Part shown: positions 1-8,257 of the stretch, piece by piece
How the letters are laid out: each line of letters starts with the position of its first letter
How positions within the stretch are numbered: position 1 is the first letter of the stretch
From: Brevibacterium senegalense
GTDB lineage: Bacteria > Actinomycetota > Actinomycetes > Actinomycetales > Brevibacteriaceae
Length of the DNA stretch: 45,522 bases
Assembly (NCBI GenBank): GCA_020743695.1
Contig: DYUK01000225.1
Span: forward strand, 1-45,522
Direction of reading: 5' to 3'
Translations under genes and position numbers: made by a program
The notes under the pieces: model-generated
Told to the model about the DNA's origin: nothing
The model's input: the letters and a program-made list of their open reading frames with translations, nothing else
Database searches by the model: none

Positions 1-326
1 ACCTCCGCCTGGACCGGCCGCGGCGATTCCGCAGCGGTGAGCGCCTGTGCCCCGGCCAGCAGTCCCGCCAGCCCTGCGACGACGAGAACGGTCCCCACCG
101 GGGAGGCTCCCCCGCGCGAGCGTGACCGCCGCAGCAGCAGGGCGGCCCCCGCTGCCGTCAGGAGGCACGCGAGGACCAGTGCGGGGACCCCCGCGGCCAG
201 GGAGCAGCCCCACGCGCAGACGGCCGCCGCCACCACCCGCACCGTCCCGATCCGGTCGCGCAGCCGGGCGAGCACACGACGGGCACGGGAACGTCGTACG
301 CCGACCCGCCCCCGCGCCCGGCTCAC
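1..326 (-). CDS. comEC: ComEC/Rec2 DNA-uptake channel, N-terminal part (cut by window edge)
   Basis: This is the first ~108 codons of a gene that runs off the left edge. I place the start at the GTG (324-326) whose GTGA overlaps the comEA stop. The reading (VSRARGRVGV...) is a basic N-terminus, then a hydrophobic hairpin (about residues 35-65) and another membrane segment (about 78-97, VLVVAGLAGLLAGAQALTA). ComEC proteins begin with such basic residues and short membrane segments before the OB-fold and competence domain, none of which is visible here. The call rests mainly on position directly after comEA with a 4-bp overlap, the standard comEA-comEC order. In competent bacteria ComEC carries single-stranded DNA across the membrane. 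It is absent from the ORF track because it is incomplete. Confidence 0.75.
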   Translation of the reverse strand, partial: MSRARGRVGVRRSRARRVLARLRDRIGTVRVVAAAVCAWGCSLAAGVPALVLACLLTAAGAALLLRRSRSRGGASPVGTVLVVAGLAGLLAGAQALTAAESPRPVQAE

Positions 327-1129
327 CCCACCGTCACCGCATCACGGATCGCCGCGAGCGTAGCGTCGCCGATGCCCGTGACGTCCAGGAGTTCCTCGAC
401 GGAGCCGAACCGGCCCACCGCCTCCCGGTGGTCGAGGATCGCCTGCGCCGTGACCGGTCCGATCCCCTGCAGCGTCTGCAGCTGCTCCAGGTCCGCCGTG
501 TTGAGGTCGAGGAGCGGTTCCCCGCCCTCCGCGGGACCGGCGCCCCCTTTGTCCCCGGTCCCGCCGGCCTCGGGGAGCGCGGCCGGCGGTTCCTCCCCCT
601 GGCGCGGCACGCGGATCTGCTCCCCGTCGACCAGCGTGCGGGCCAGATTCACCCCGTCCGTGTCCGCGTCCGCCAGCGGACCGCCGGCGGCCTCGAGCGC
701 GTCGCCGACCCGTGCGTGGGCGGGCAGCTCGACGACCCCGGGCCGCACGACCGCACCGACGACGTGGACGACGACCGGAGATTCCTGCCCCGTGGTGGGC
801 CCCGCGGTCGTCCCGGCCGCCTCGGTCCACTCCGGTGCCGCTTCCTGGCCGTCGGGTGCGACGACCGGTTCCTCACCGCCGGACAGCAGTGAGGGGGCGA
901 GCACGACGACGAGCACACCGCTGAGGACGACGCCCAGCAGGACGAGCAGGAGTGTGCGCGTGAGACCCGGGCGGACACCCCGGGGCTCGTCGTCCACCCA
1001 GGCGGCGTCCTCGTCGACCGCGAGGGCGTCCTCAGGGTCGAGGTCGTCCTCGCGGTCCGCCGGCGTCCAGCCGCGCTCCCCGCTGCGGGCCAGCAGTGCG
1101 GAGAAGCGTTCTGCAGGTGAGGGACTCAT
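323..1129 (-). CDS. comEA: ComEA-like helix-hairpin-helix DNA-binding protein
   Basis: A 268-residue membrane-anchored DNA receptor of the competence (DNA uptake) machinery. An acidic cytoplasmic N-terminus is followed by one membrane segment (about 58-81, TLLLVLLGVVLSGVLVVVL), an SLBB-type domain (about 125-190, VVVHVVGAVVRPGVVELP) and a C-terminal double helix-hairpin-helix (LNTADLEQLQTLQGIGPVTA ... LLDVTGIGDATLAAIRDA) that binds DNA without sequence specificity. I chose the ATG at 1129 rather than the track's GTG at 1207: the extra 26 residues look non-coding, and a CACTCT -10-like box lies 7 nt before the ATG, as at other leaderless starts here. Its stop overlaps the comEC start by 4 bp, so the two are translationally coupled. 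Whether this organism is transformable is unknown. Confidence 0.9.
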   Translation of the reverse strand: MSPSPAERFSALLARSGERGWTPADREDDLDPEDALAVDEDAAWVDDEPRGVRPGLTRTLLLVLLGVVLSGVLVVVLAPSLLSGGEEPVVAPDGQEAAPEWTEAAGTTAGPTTGQESPVVVHVVGAVVRPGVVELPAHARVGDALEAAGGPLADADTDGVNLARTLVDGEQIRVPRQGEEPPAALPEAGGTGDKGGAGPAEGGEPLLDLNTADLEQLQTLQGIGPVTAQAILDHREAVGRFGSVEELLDVTGIGDATLAAIRDAVTVG

Positions 1130-1323
1130 GCCGGCCAGAGTGGCGTGCCCGCCCCGACACGGCGATCGGGACGGCACGCCTGTGGATCGAGCCGGCGCCG
1201 TCCCCACGATCGGGTGCGCGGGGAGGTCGACTTACCTCCACGTCTGTGACCGCGACCGGCACGACGAACAGGACGCCGACGGATGTGTTCGCAAGGGTCC
1301 CCGGACGATGTGGAACCGCTGCC
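1130..1323. other. Intergenic region between degV-type gene and comEA
   Basis: A 194-bp gap between two minus-strand genes. It contains a small inverted repeat (ggaggt-cgactt-acctcc, 1222-1239) that could fold in RNA of either strand. I see no gene, tRNA or convincing terminator; the overlapping track ORFs are shadows. Confidence 0.5.
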
Positions 1324-2199
1324 TCAGCTGCGGCCGCGCACCACCACGCCCACGGCGCCCGGCCCCACGTGCGCGACGATGACTGGGGACAGCACGCCCT
1401 CCGTCAGCGCCCAGCCTTCCTCCGCCGCCGCCTCTGCCAGGGCGTCGCGCACAGCGCGCGCGTCCTCGCCGGCCGCCTCGAGCGACCCCTCGGACACGAG
1501 GACGACGATCTCGCAGTCGCCCAGTGCGCGGGCGGCGGCGAGCGACTCCGCGATCATGCGGGCGTGTGCCTTCCGCAGCGTGCGCACCCGCGCCCGGGTG
1601 TCGACGATCCCCTCGGTCAGCCCCAGCACCGGCACGATCGAGAGGGCGCGACCCACGAGCGAGGCCGCACGGCCGATCCGCCCGCCGCGCTCCAGGTGCT
1701 CGAGCGTCGAGGGGCAGAAGAGGGTCTGGGTCTCCTCCCGCAGGTAGTCCTCCGCCGCCGCACGCAGCGTCGCGGCCCCGCGGCCGCGTGCCGCGCCGTC
1801 CGCGATGAGGAGGGCGGCGCCCCCGGCCGCGGCCGAGGTGGTGGCCGAATCGAGGACGGTGACCGGGACCTCGGCGGATGACCCGGCGCGGACCGCGGAG
1901 TCATGGGTCCCGGACAGGGCGCGGGACATCGTGAGGATGAGGATGTGGTCCGCGCCGGCGGCGGCGAGATCCGCGATCGCCCCGGCGAAGTCGTCCGGCG
2001 CCGGCATCGAGGTGGACGCGCGGGCCCCCTCCTCCATTGCCCGGCACAGTTCCAGCGGCGGCAGGTCTCCGTCGACGTGGGGCTCGTCGTCGACGAGCAC
2101 GGTGAGCGGGACGACCGCGAAGCGGGAGTCGAGGTCGTGGGAGACCCGGGCGACCTCGTCCGCGCGCAGCAGCACGGTCGAGTCGACGATGAGCCCCAT
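1324..2199 (-). CDS. DegV family fatty-acid-binding protein
   Basis: A 291-residue DegV protein (PF02645). DegV proteins bind one fatty acid between two alpha/beta domains; related FakB proteins hand it to fatty-acid kinase FakA. The hallmark N-terminal VDST (MGLIVDSTVLL) and the second binding-site segment (LTMSRALSGTHDSA) are present. A cysteine/ERGGRIG segment (FCPSTLEHLERGGRIGRAAS) follows, as is usual. The track's 937-residue ORF fuses this gene to unrelated upstream frame; I start at the ATG at 2199 because family members begin a few residues before the VDST strand. A GTG at 2250 overlapping the ugd stop is possible but would add 17 low-complexity residues. The gene lies 47 bp after UDP-glucose dehydrogenase. 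No fakA (DAK-like) partner is visible. Confidence 0.88.
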   Translation of the reverse strand: MGLIVDSTVLLRADEVARVSHDLDSRFAVVPLTVLVDDEPHVDGDLPPLELCRAMEEGARASTSMPAPDDFAGAIADLAAAGADHILILTMSRALSGTHDSAVRAGSSAEVPVTVLDSATTSAAAGGAALLIADGAARGRGAATLRAAAEDYLREETQTLFCPSTLEHLERGGRIGRAASLVGRALSIVPVLGLTEGIVDTRARVRTLRKAHARMIAESLAAARALGDCEIVVLVSEGSLEAAGEDARAVRDALAEAAAEEGWALTEGVLSPVIVAHVGPGAVGVVVRGRS

Positions 2200-2246
2200 C
2201 CGCCCCGCCCCGCTGTCCTCCCCCGGACGGTGGCCCCGCTCGCCCG

Positions 2247-3557
2247 TCACGGTCGACCGAGGGCGCGATACGTCCAGCCGGCCGCGCGCCACCGGACGGG
2301 TTCCAGCACATTGCGGCCGTCGAGGATCCGGGGAGCGTCGACGAGGGAGGCCGTCGCGACGGGGTCGAGCGAGCGGTACTGCGACCACTCGGTGAGGAGG
2401 AGGACGAGACCGGCTCCGGTCAGTGCCGTCTCGAGGTCCTGCTCGTAGTCGAGTCCCGGCTCGCGACGGCGGGCATTCGCGATGGCCTCCGGGTCCGTCA
2501 CGGTGACGCGGGCGCCGTGCTCCGCCAGCCCGGCGGCGACGGCGAGGGCCGGCGAATCGCGGGTGTCGTCGCTGTCCGGTTTGAAGGCGGCGCCCAGCAC
2601 CGTGACGGGCACCCCATCGACCGACCCGCCGCACACGTCCAGCGCCAGCTCGATCATCCGGTCGCGCCGGCGCAGGTTGATCGCGTCGATCTCCTTGAGG
2701 AAGCTGACGGCTTCGCCGGCGCCCAGATCGTCCGCGCGGGCGATGAAGGCGCGGATGTCCTTGGGCAGGCAGCCGCCGCCGAAGCCCAGGCCCGCGTTGA
2801 GGAACTTCCGACCGATCCGGTCGTCGATCCCGATCGCGTCCGCCAGCACCGTCACGTCGCCGCCGGCCGTCTCGCACAGCTCCGCCATCGCGTTGATGAA
2901 CGAGATCTTCGTCGCGAGGAACGAGTTGGCCGCGGTCTTGACGAGCTCCGCCGTGGGATAGTCCGCGACGATGCGCGGGATGTCCTTCTCCAGCAGCGCC
3001 GCGTAGACCTCGTCCAGCTGCTCCTGCGCGCGGACGCCCGCGTCTCCGTCCGGGACTCCGTAGACCAGGCGGTCGGGCGACAGCGTGTCCTGGACGGCCT
3101 TCCCCTCGCGCAGGAACTCCGGGTTCCACGCGAGTTCCGCACCGGCCGCACGCACCTGCTGCGCCAGTCCCGCCGCGGTCCCCACCGGGACCGTCGACTT
3201 GCCCACGACCAGGTCGCCGGGGCTCAGGTGCGGCAGGATCGACGCGACCGCCGCCTCGACGTACGTGAGGTCCGCGTGCAGTCCGTCCGCGCGCTGGGGC
3301 GTCCCCACGCAGATGAAGTGGACGCTCGCCGCCGCCACGGCGGAGGCGTCGGACGTGAAGGTGAGGCGTCCGGTGTCCTGGGTCTGCTCCAGCAGCTCCG
3401 GCAGGCCCGGCTCGAAGAAGGGCGCGCGCGCCGCGGACAGCTCCGCGAGCTTCGCCTCGTCGACGTCGACGCCGATCACCGTGTGTCCCAGCGAGGCCAT
3501 CGACGCGGCGTGCACCGCTCCCAGATACCCGACCCCGATCACGGACACTGTCGTCAT
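2247..3557 (-). CDS. UDP-glucose/GDP-mannose 6-dehydrogenase family protein
   Basis: A 436-residue NAD-dependent UDP-glucose 6-dehydrogenase. It oxidises UDP-glucose twice to UDP-glucuronate, a precursor for capsule, exopolysaccharide or teichuronic acid. The N-terminal Rossmann motif is SVIGVGYLG (residues 5-13), the catalytic cysteine lies near residue 263 in GFGGGCLPKDIRAF, and the third domain has the usual VLGAAFKPDSDDTRDSPA block. The ATG at 3557 follows a GAGGAG ribosome site by 5 nt; the longer track start adds an unlikely MCHHRSKLRST extension. A TATGCT -10 box at 3630-3635 gives a leader of about 65 nt. No glycosyltransferases adjoin it, so the sugar pathway cannot be named. GDP-mannose dehydrogenase is a less likely alternative. 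Confidence 0.92.
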   Translation of the reverse strand: MTTVSVIGVGYLGAVHAASMASLGHTVIGVDVDEAKLAELSAARAPFFEPGLPELLEQTQDTGRLTFTSDASAVAAASVHFICVGTPQRADGLHADLTYVEAAVASILPHLSPGDLVVGKSTVPVGTAAGLAQQVRAAGAELAWNPEFLREGKAVQDTLSPDRLVYGVPDGDAGVRAQEQLDEVYAALLEKDIPRIVADYPTAELVKTAANSFLATKISFINAMAELCETAGGDVTVLADAIGIDDRIGRKFLNAGLGFGGGCLPKDIRAFIARADDLGAGEAVSFLKEIDAINLRRRDRMIELALDVCGGSVDGVPVTVLGAAFKPDSDDTRDSPALAVAAGLAEHGARVTVTDPEAIANARRREPGLDYEQDLETALTGAGLVLLLTEWSQYRSLDPVATASLVDAPRILDGRNVLEPVRWRAAGWTYRALGRP

Positions 3558-3604
3558 GGTGCTCCTCAGCTTCGAACGGTGGTGGCACACCCCACGGGCG
3601 TGCG

Positions 3605-3661
3605 CGCCGCGACGCGCGGCGTCCGGAACAGCATAGGCGACGGGGAGAGCGCGGGTAGTCT
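3605..3661. promoter_or_regulatory. Divergent promoter block for ugd-like gene (-) and membrane protein (+)
   Basis: On the minus strand TATGCT (3630-3635) is a -10 box for the dehydrogenase; its transcript would begin almost at a 7-bp-arm hairpin (cgccgcg-acg-cgcggcg, 3605-3621). On the plus strand TAGTCT (3656-3661) lies exactly 6 nt before the GTG at 3668, which implies a leaderless mRNA. No strong -35 is visible for either. Confidence 0.6.
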
Positions 3662-3667
3662 GGGCGC

Positions 3668-4366
3668 GTGAAGCGAATCGGTGACTTCCTCGTGAATACT
3701 CCCTCCGCCGCCGTCGTGCTGGCGGCGGCGGTGATCCTGCTCGTGTGCGCGCTCATCCCGTCGCTGCACTCGATCGCGTGGATCCTGCTGCTGGTCGCGG
3801 TGCTGGTGGCGGTCCTCGCCGTCCTGGGCTGGTCGCGCACGTGGACGCACCTGCAGGACCGGATCGACGACCTGCAGTCGAGCACTGCGGACGCGTACGA
3901 GACGTACACCCCGGTGACGCTCACGCAGACGCCGCAGGAGGAGCTCGCACAGGCGGACAGCACCGCGGCGCAGACGATCGTGTCCCTCCTCCCGGAGGAC
4001 GACGGGCTCATCCGCCGGCTGCGGATCGACGCGGAGATGACGGTGTTCCCCCAGGACGCGGTCGCCCCGCTCCAGACGTTCCTGGCGGACTGCAGCGCGA
4101 CCCGGTTCGATGATCCCGCTGCGCACCGGGCCTTCATGGACCTCTACCGGGCCGGGCGGACGCTGCACGACTGGATCCGGAAGGAGACGGAGACCGCCGA
4201 GGCCGCCCCCGGTGACCGTGTCCTCATCCCGGGCGACCGGCGCGAGTCCGGCTGGAAGGCGTTCAACGAGGCGAAGCGGACCGGCGAGCGGCGCGCGGAC
4301 GCGCTGCTGGCGGCGCGGGCGGAGTTCTCCCGGGTCCTGCTGGTCAGCCAGATCCTCGAGGACTGA
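3668..4366 (+). CDS. Two-helix membrane protein of unknown function
   Basis: A 232-residue protein I do not recognise. Two adjacent membrane helices (about 14-32, AAVVLAAAVILLVCALIPS, and 36-53, IAWILLLVAVLVAVLAVL) are followed by a mostly charged, helical cytoplasmic region of about 180 residues. That region includes a HLQDRIDDLQ segment with coiled-coil character and two patches that look like paired helical modules (RFDDPAAHRAFMDLYRAG; SGWKAFNEAKRTGERRADAL). The GTG start sits 6 nt after a TAGTCT -10 box with no ribosome site, so it is probably leaderless. It stands alone between two minus-strand groups and meets nadE tail to tail with a 9-bp gap. Function is unknown; a membrane-anchored scaffold or sensor would be a guess. 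Confidence 0.8.
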   Translation: MKRIGDFLVNTPSAAVVLAAAVILLVCALIPSLHSIAWILLLVAVLVAVLAVLGWSRTWTHLQDRIDDLQSSTADAYETYTPVTLTQTPQEELAQADSTAAQTIVSLLPEDDGLIRRLRIDAEMTVFPQDAVAPLQTFLADCSATRFDDPAAHRAFMDLYRAGRTLHDWIRKETETAEAAPGDRVLIPGDRRESGWKAFNEAKRTGERRADALLAARAEFSRVLLVSQILED

Positions 4367-4375
4367 GGAGCCCGC

Positions 4376-5194
4376 TCACCACCAGGTGTCGGCGGGTCCG
4401 GGCGGGGTGCGACGCTTGTGCTCGGAGGTGCGGTAGCGCTCGAGGATCGCGTGGGCGACATCGTCTGCGACCTCGTGCCCCTCGAGGAAGTCGTCGATCT
4501 GCTCGTAGGTGAGCCCCAGTGAGCTCTCGTCCGTCTGCCCCGGCTGGTCGTCCAGCAGGTCCGCGGTGGGCACCTTCCGCCACAGCCGGTCCGGGCTGCC
4601 CAGCGCTCTCAGCATCGCCGCACCCTGGCGCTTCGTGAGCCCGGTGAGAGGCGCGACGTCCGCCGCCCCGTCCCCGTGCTTCGTGAAGAAGCCCGTGACG
4701 GCCTCCGCGGCGTGATCCGTCCCCACCACCAGCGCTCCGCGGTCGCCCGCGATCGCGTACTGCGCGATCATCCGCATGCGCGCCTTCACGTTGCCGCGGT
4801 GGAAGTCCGGCAGACTGCGGCCGGTGGCGGCATCGTGCGTCGCGACGAGGGCGTCGGTCGCAGGCGCGATGTCGACGTCGACGACCTCGTCCGGCCCGAT
4901 GAAGTCCAGTGCGGCGTCCGCGTCCGCCGCATCCGTCTGGACCCCGTAGGGCAGCCGGACTGCGATGAAGCGGGCCTTCGCACCCTGCTGGCGCAGGTCC
5001 TCGACCGCCAGCTGGCAGAGGCGGCCGGCCAGGCTGGAGTCCTGGCCGCCGGAGATCCCCAGGACCAGCCCCCGCGCGCCCGTCCGACGCACGTACTCGA
5101 CGAGGAACCGGATCCGGCGCTCGACCTCACGATGGGGATCGAGCTCCGGCACGACGTGCAGCGCAGCACGGATCTCGTCGGGGATGACGGCCAT
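4376..5194 (-). CDS. nadE: Ammonia-dependent NAD+ synthetase
   Basis: A 272-residue NadE that adenylates nicotinic acid adenine dinucleotide and amidates it with ammonia, the last step of NAD synthesis. The PP-loop motif [10 protein letters not shown] (about 46-55) identifies the N-type ATP pyrophosphatase fold, and [20 protein letters not shown] is the family's substrate-binding block. There is no N-terminal nitrilase domain, so it is the short ammonia-using form, not the glutamine-dependent one common in mycobacteria. The ATG at 5194 follows AGGAGG closely. It lies 31 bp after leuS on the same strand and probably shares its transcript. Confidence 0.95.
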   Translation of the reverse strand: MAVIPDEIRAALHVVPELDPHREVERRIRFLVEYVRRTGARGLVLGISGGQDSSLAGRLCQLAVEDLRQQGAKARFIAVRLPYGVQTDAADADAALDFIGPDEVVDVDIAPATDALVATHDAATGRSLPDFHRGNVKARMRMIAQYAIAGDRGALVVGTDHAAEAVTGFFTKHGDGAADVAPLTGLTKRQGAAMLRALGSPDRLWRKVPTADLLDDQPGQTDESSLGLTYEQIDDFLEGHEVADDVAHAILERYRTSEHKRRTPPGPADTWW

Positions 5195-5225
5195 GGGGAC
5201 CTCCTGACGGTCGGCGGATCCGGAC

Positions 5226-8099
5226 TCAGGCGTCCGGGACGATGTTGACGAGTTTGGGCGCCCGCACGATGACCTTCCGCACGCCGGCGCCGTTCAGCGC
5301 CCGCCGGGCCCCGTCGGACTCCAGCGCCAGCGCCTCGAGATCCGCCTCGCTGATGTCCGGGGACACCTCGAGGCGCGCGCGGACCTTGCCCTTGACCTGG
5401 ACGACCGCGGTGACGGTGTCCGCCACGAGGTGCTGCGGGTCCGCCTGGGGGAACGGGGCGTAGGTCAGCGAGGTCTCGTGCCCCAGCCGCTCCCACAGCT
5501 CCTCCGCCAGGTGCGGCGCCAGCGGCGCGAGCATGAGGACGAGCGGTTCGATCGCCTCGCGCGGCGCCGTCCCCTGCTTCGTGAGGTGGTTCGTCAGCAC
5601 GATGAGCTTCGAGACCGCCGTGTTGTTGCGGAAGTTCTCCAGGTCGTCGCGGACACCGGCGATCGTCTGGTGGAGGACGCGCAGCGTCGCGGTGTCGGCA
5701 CCCGCCTCGTCGACGCGCACCTCCCCCGTCGCCTCATCGATGACGAGGCGCCAGACACGCTGCAGGAACCGGTGGGCGCCCACGACGGCACGGGTCTCCC
5801 AGGCGCGGGACACCTCCAGCGGGCCCATCGACATCTCGTAGACGCGGAAGGTGTCCGCACCGTACTGCTCGTACATCTCGTCCGGGGTCACGACGTTCTT
5901 GAGCGACTTGCCCATCTTGCCGTACTCGCGGTTGACCCGCTGCCCGTCGTGCCACCACGTGGAGGTGCCGTCGTCCGCGACCCGCTCCTCGACCTCGTCC
6001 GCGACCACGTACGCGCCGCGGGAGTCGGTGAACGCGTAGGCCTGGATGTAGCCCTGGTTGATGAGCTTGTGGAACGGCTCGAACGACGAGGAGTGGCCCA
6101 GGTCGAAGAGGACCTTGTGCCAGAAGCGCGAGTACAGGAGGTGGAGCACCGCGTGCTCGACGCCGCCCACGTACAGGTCCGCGCCACCGGCGGGCTTGTG
6201 GTCGGTGGGGCCCAGCCAGTACTGCTCGTTCTCGGGCGCGACGAAGGCATCCGCGTTCGTCGGGTCGGCGTAGCGGAACTGGTACCAGGACGAACCCGCC
6301 CAGTTGGGCATCGTGTTCGTGTCGCGGCGGTACAGTCGGGGTCCGTCGCCCAGGTCCAGTTCGACCTCGACCCAGTCGCGGTTGCGGCTGAGCGGTGCCT
6401 CCGGCTCGCTGTCGACGTCGTCGGGCTCGAAGGTGCGCGGCGAGAAGTCCGGCACCTCCGGCAGGTCGACGGGCAGCATCTCGTCCGGGATCGCGTGGGG
6501 TGCCCCGTCCTCGTCGTAGACGATGGGGAACGGCTCGCCCCAGTAGCGCTGGCGGGAGAACAGCCAGTCGCGCAGACGGTACTGGGTCGACGCCGTCGCC
6601 AGTCCGCGCGCCTCCAGCCACTCAAGCATCGCGGCCTTCGCCTCGTCGATCGTGGTGCCGTTCAGATCGATGTCCGCGTTCGCGGAGTTGATCTTCGCGC
6701 CCTCGCCGGTGAAGACCGTGTCCTCGTCGTGGTCCGCGGGCGGCTGCACGGTGCGCCGGTACGGCAGGCCGAACGCCTTCGCGAAGTCCCAGTCGCGCGC
6801 GTCCTCGCCCGGCACGCCCATGACCGCACCGGTGCCGTAGTTCATGAGGACGTAGTCCGCGACGAACACCGGCAGCGACTCGCCGGTCGCGGGGTTCTCC
6901 ACCCGCGTGCCGGTGAACACGCCGGTCTTCGTCCGGTCCTCCTGGCGCTCGGCGGAGGTCTTGGCCGCGGCCGCGCGCCGGTAGGCGGCGATCGCCTGTC
7001 CGGGGGTGTCGCCAGCCCCGCGCCAGGCCGCGGGCACGTCGTCCGCCCACTGCTCGACGGTCAGCTCGTCGACCAGCGGGTGCTCCGGCGACAGGACCAG
7101 GTACGTCGTGCCGAACAGCGTGTCCGCGCGCGTCGTGTAGACCTCGATCTCCCGGTGGTCGACGGGGAACCGGATGAGCGCACCGGTCGAGCGGCCGATC
7201 CAGTTGCGCTGCATCTGCTTGACCGCGTCCGGCCAGTCGACCAGGTCCAGGTCGTCGGCCAGCCGGTCCGCGTACGCGGTGATGCGCATGTTCCACTGGC
7301 GCAGCGTGCGGGTGAAGACGGGGAAGTTGCCGCGCTCGGACCGGCCCTCCGCCGTCACCTCCTCGTTCGCCAGGACGGTGCCCAGTCCCGGGCACCAGTT
7401 GACCGGGGAATCGGAGATGTAGGCGAGACGGTGCTCCTGGAGGACCTCCTCGCGCTGCGCGGGGGTCAGCTCCGCCCACGCCTGTTCACGGCCGGTCTCA
7501 CGGCCGGCCTCGAACTGCCGGACCAGCGTCTCGATGGGGCGGGCCGCACCGGCACCGTCCGCGGCCTCGGGGTCGTACCAGCTGTTGAAGATCTGCAGGA
7601 AGATCCACTGCGTCCACCGCACGAACTCCGGGTCCGTCGTGGAGAAGGTGCGGTCCGCGTCGTGGCCCAGCCCCAGCCGCGCCAGCTGCCGGCGCATGTT
7701 CGCGATGTTCTCCTCCGTCGTCACGCGGGGGTGCTGGCCCGTCTGGACGGCGTACTGCTCCGCCGGCAGGCCGAACGAGTCGTACCCCAGCGCGTGCATG
7801 ACGTTGTGGCCGCGCATGCGGTGGTAGCGGGCGTAGACGTCCGTCGCGAGGTAGCCCAGCGGGTGTCCCACGTGCAGGCCGCGACCGGACGGGTAGGGGA
7901 ACATGTCCATGAGGTAGACGTGGTCCCGGTCGCCGGCCGGACGGTCCGGGGCGGCCTGCGCCAGATCGCCCACGGGATTGGGCGCGGCGAACGTCTTCTC
8001 CTCCGCCCACCGCTGCTGCCACCGGCGCTCGATCCGATCTGCGAGCTCCGCGTCGTACCGGTGGTCGACGGGGCTCGTCTGGTCGGAGGCTGCGGTCAT
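5226..8099 (-). CDS. leuS: Leucyl-tRNA synthetase
   Basis: A full-length 957-residue class Ia leucyl-tRNA synthetase that charges tRNA-Leu. The HIGH motif reads HVGH (76-79, after YPSGRGL) and the KMSKS motif reads GKMGKS near residue 725. The CP1 editing domain is present ([20 protein letters not shown] and the [14 protein letters not shown] block), as is the C-terminal anticodon-binding and tail region ([12 protein letters not shown]). The length matches actinobacterial LeuRS. The ATG at 8099 follows GGAAGGA at a good distance. A TAGGAT -10 box at 8138-8143 gives a leader of about 32 nt, too short for a T-box, so no tRNA-sensing leader is expected. nadE follows. Confidence 0.98.
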   Translation of the reverse strand: MTAASDQTSPVDHRYDAELADRIERRWQQRWAEEKTFAAPNPVGDLAQAAPDRPAGDRDHVYLMDMFPYPSGRGLHVGHPLGYLATDVYARYHRMRGHNVMHALGYDSFGLPAEQYAVQTGQHPRVTTEENIANMRRQLARLGLGHDADRTFSTTDPEFVRWTQWIFLQIFNSWYDPEAADGAGAARPIETLVRQFEAGRETGREQAWAELTPAQREEVLQEHRLAYISDSPVNWCPGLGTVLANEEVTAEGRSERGNFPVFTRTLRQWNMRITAYADRLADDLDLVDWPDAVKQMQRNWIGRSTGALIRFPVDHREIEVYTTRADTLFGTTYLVLSPEHPLVDELTVEQWADDVPAAWRGAGDTPGQAIAAYRRAAAAKTSAERQEDRTKTGVFTGTRVENPATGESLPVFVADYVLMNYGTGAVMGVPGEDARDWDFAKAFGLPYRRTVQPPADHDEDTVFTGEGAKINSANADIDLNGTTIDEAKAAMLEWLEARGLATASTQYRLRDWLFSRQRYWGEPFPIVYDEDGAPHAIPDEMLPVDLPEVPDFSPRTFEPDDVDSEPEAPLSRNRDWVEVELDLGDGPRLYRRDTNTMPNWAGSSWYQFRYADPTNADAFVAPENEQYWLGPTDHKPAGGADLYVGGVEHAVLHLLYSRFWHKVLFDLGHSSSFEPFHKLINQGYIQAYAFTDSRGAYVVADEVEERVADDGTSTWWHDGQRVNREYGKMGKSLKNVVTPDEMYEQYGADTFRVYEMSMGPLEVSRAWETRAVVGAHRFLQRVWRLVIDEATGEVRVDEAGADTATLRVLHQTIAGVRDDLENFRNNTAVSKLIVLTNHLTKQGTAPREAIEPLVLMLAPLAPHLAEELWERLGHETSLTYAPFPQADPQHLVADTVTAVVQVKGKVRARLEVSPDISEADLEALALESDGARRALNGAGVRKVIVRAPKLVNIVPDA

Positions 8100-8137
8100 C
8101 GGTGGGATCCTTCCGGGTCGGGGCGGGAGACTGCTCC

Positions 8138-8197
8138 ATCCTAGACCTCCGAGACCCGGCGCGACGATTAGTGACGGAGGTTACGTCCCCGTAGGAT
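8138..8197. promoter_or_regulatory. Divergent leuS / acyl-CoA synthetase promoters
   Basis: Minus strand: TAGGAT at 8138-8143 for leuS. Plus strand: TTAGTG (8168) and TAGGAT (8192-8197) with an 18-bp spacer for the acyl-CoA synthetase, giving a leader of about 55 nt with its own ribosome site. The two -10 boxes have the same sequence. Confidence 0.55.
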
Positions 8198-8257
8198 GAG
8201 GACAGCGGCCGGCCCCGCCCGGTACTCGTCATACTCCCGCAGCAGAGAGGCACAGAC

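Noticed and set aside
1324-4137. 937-residue minus-strand ORF covering degV and the region of the ugd-like gene
   Set aside because: Only the last 291 codons look like a protein (DegV). The rest is the wrong frame of UDP-glucose dehydrogenase and the plus-strand membrane gene, with Arg/Gly-rich shadow composition.
5430-8144. 904-residue plus-strand ORF opposite leuS
   Set aside because: It is antisense to an intact leuS, with Arg/Val/Leu-rich, motif-free sequence typical of the antisense frame in high-GC DNA.
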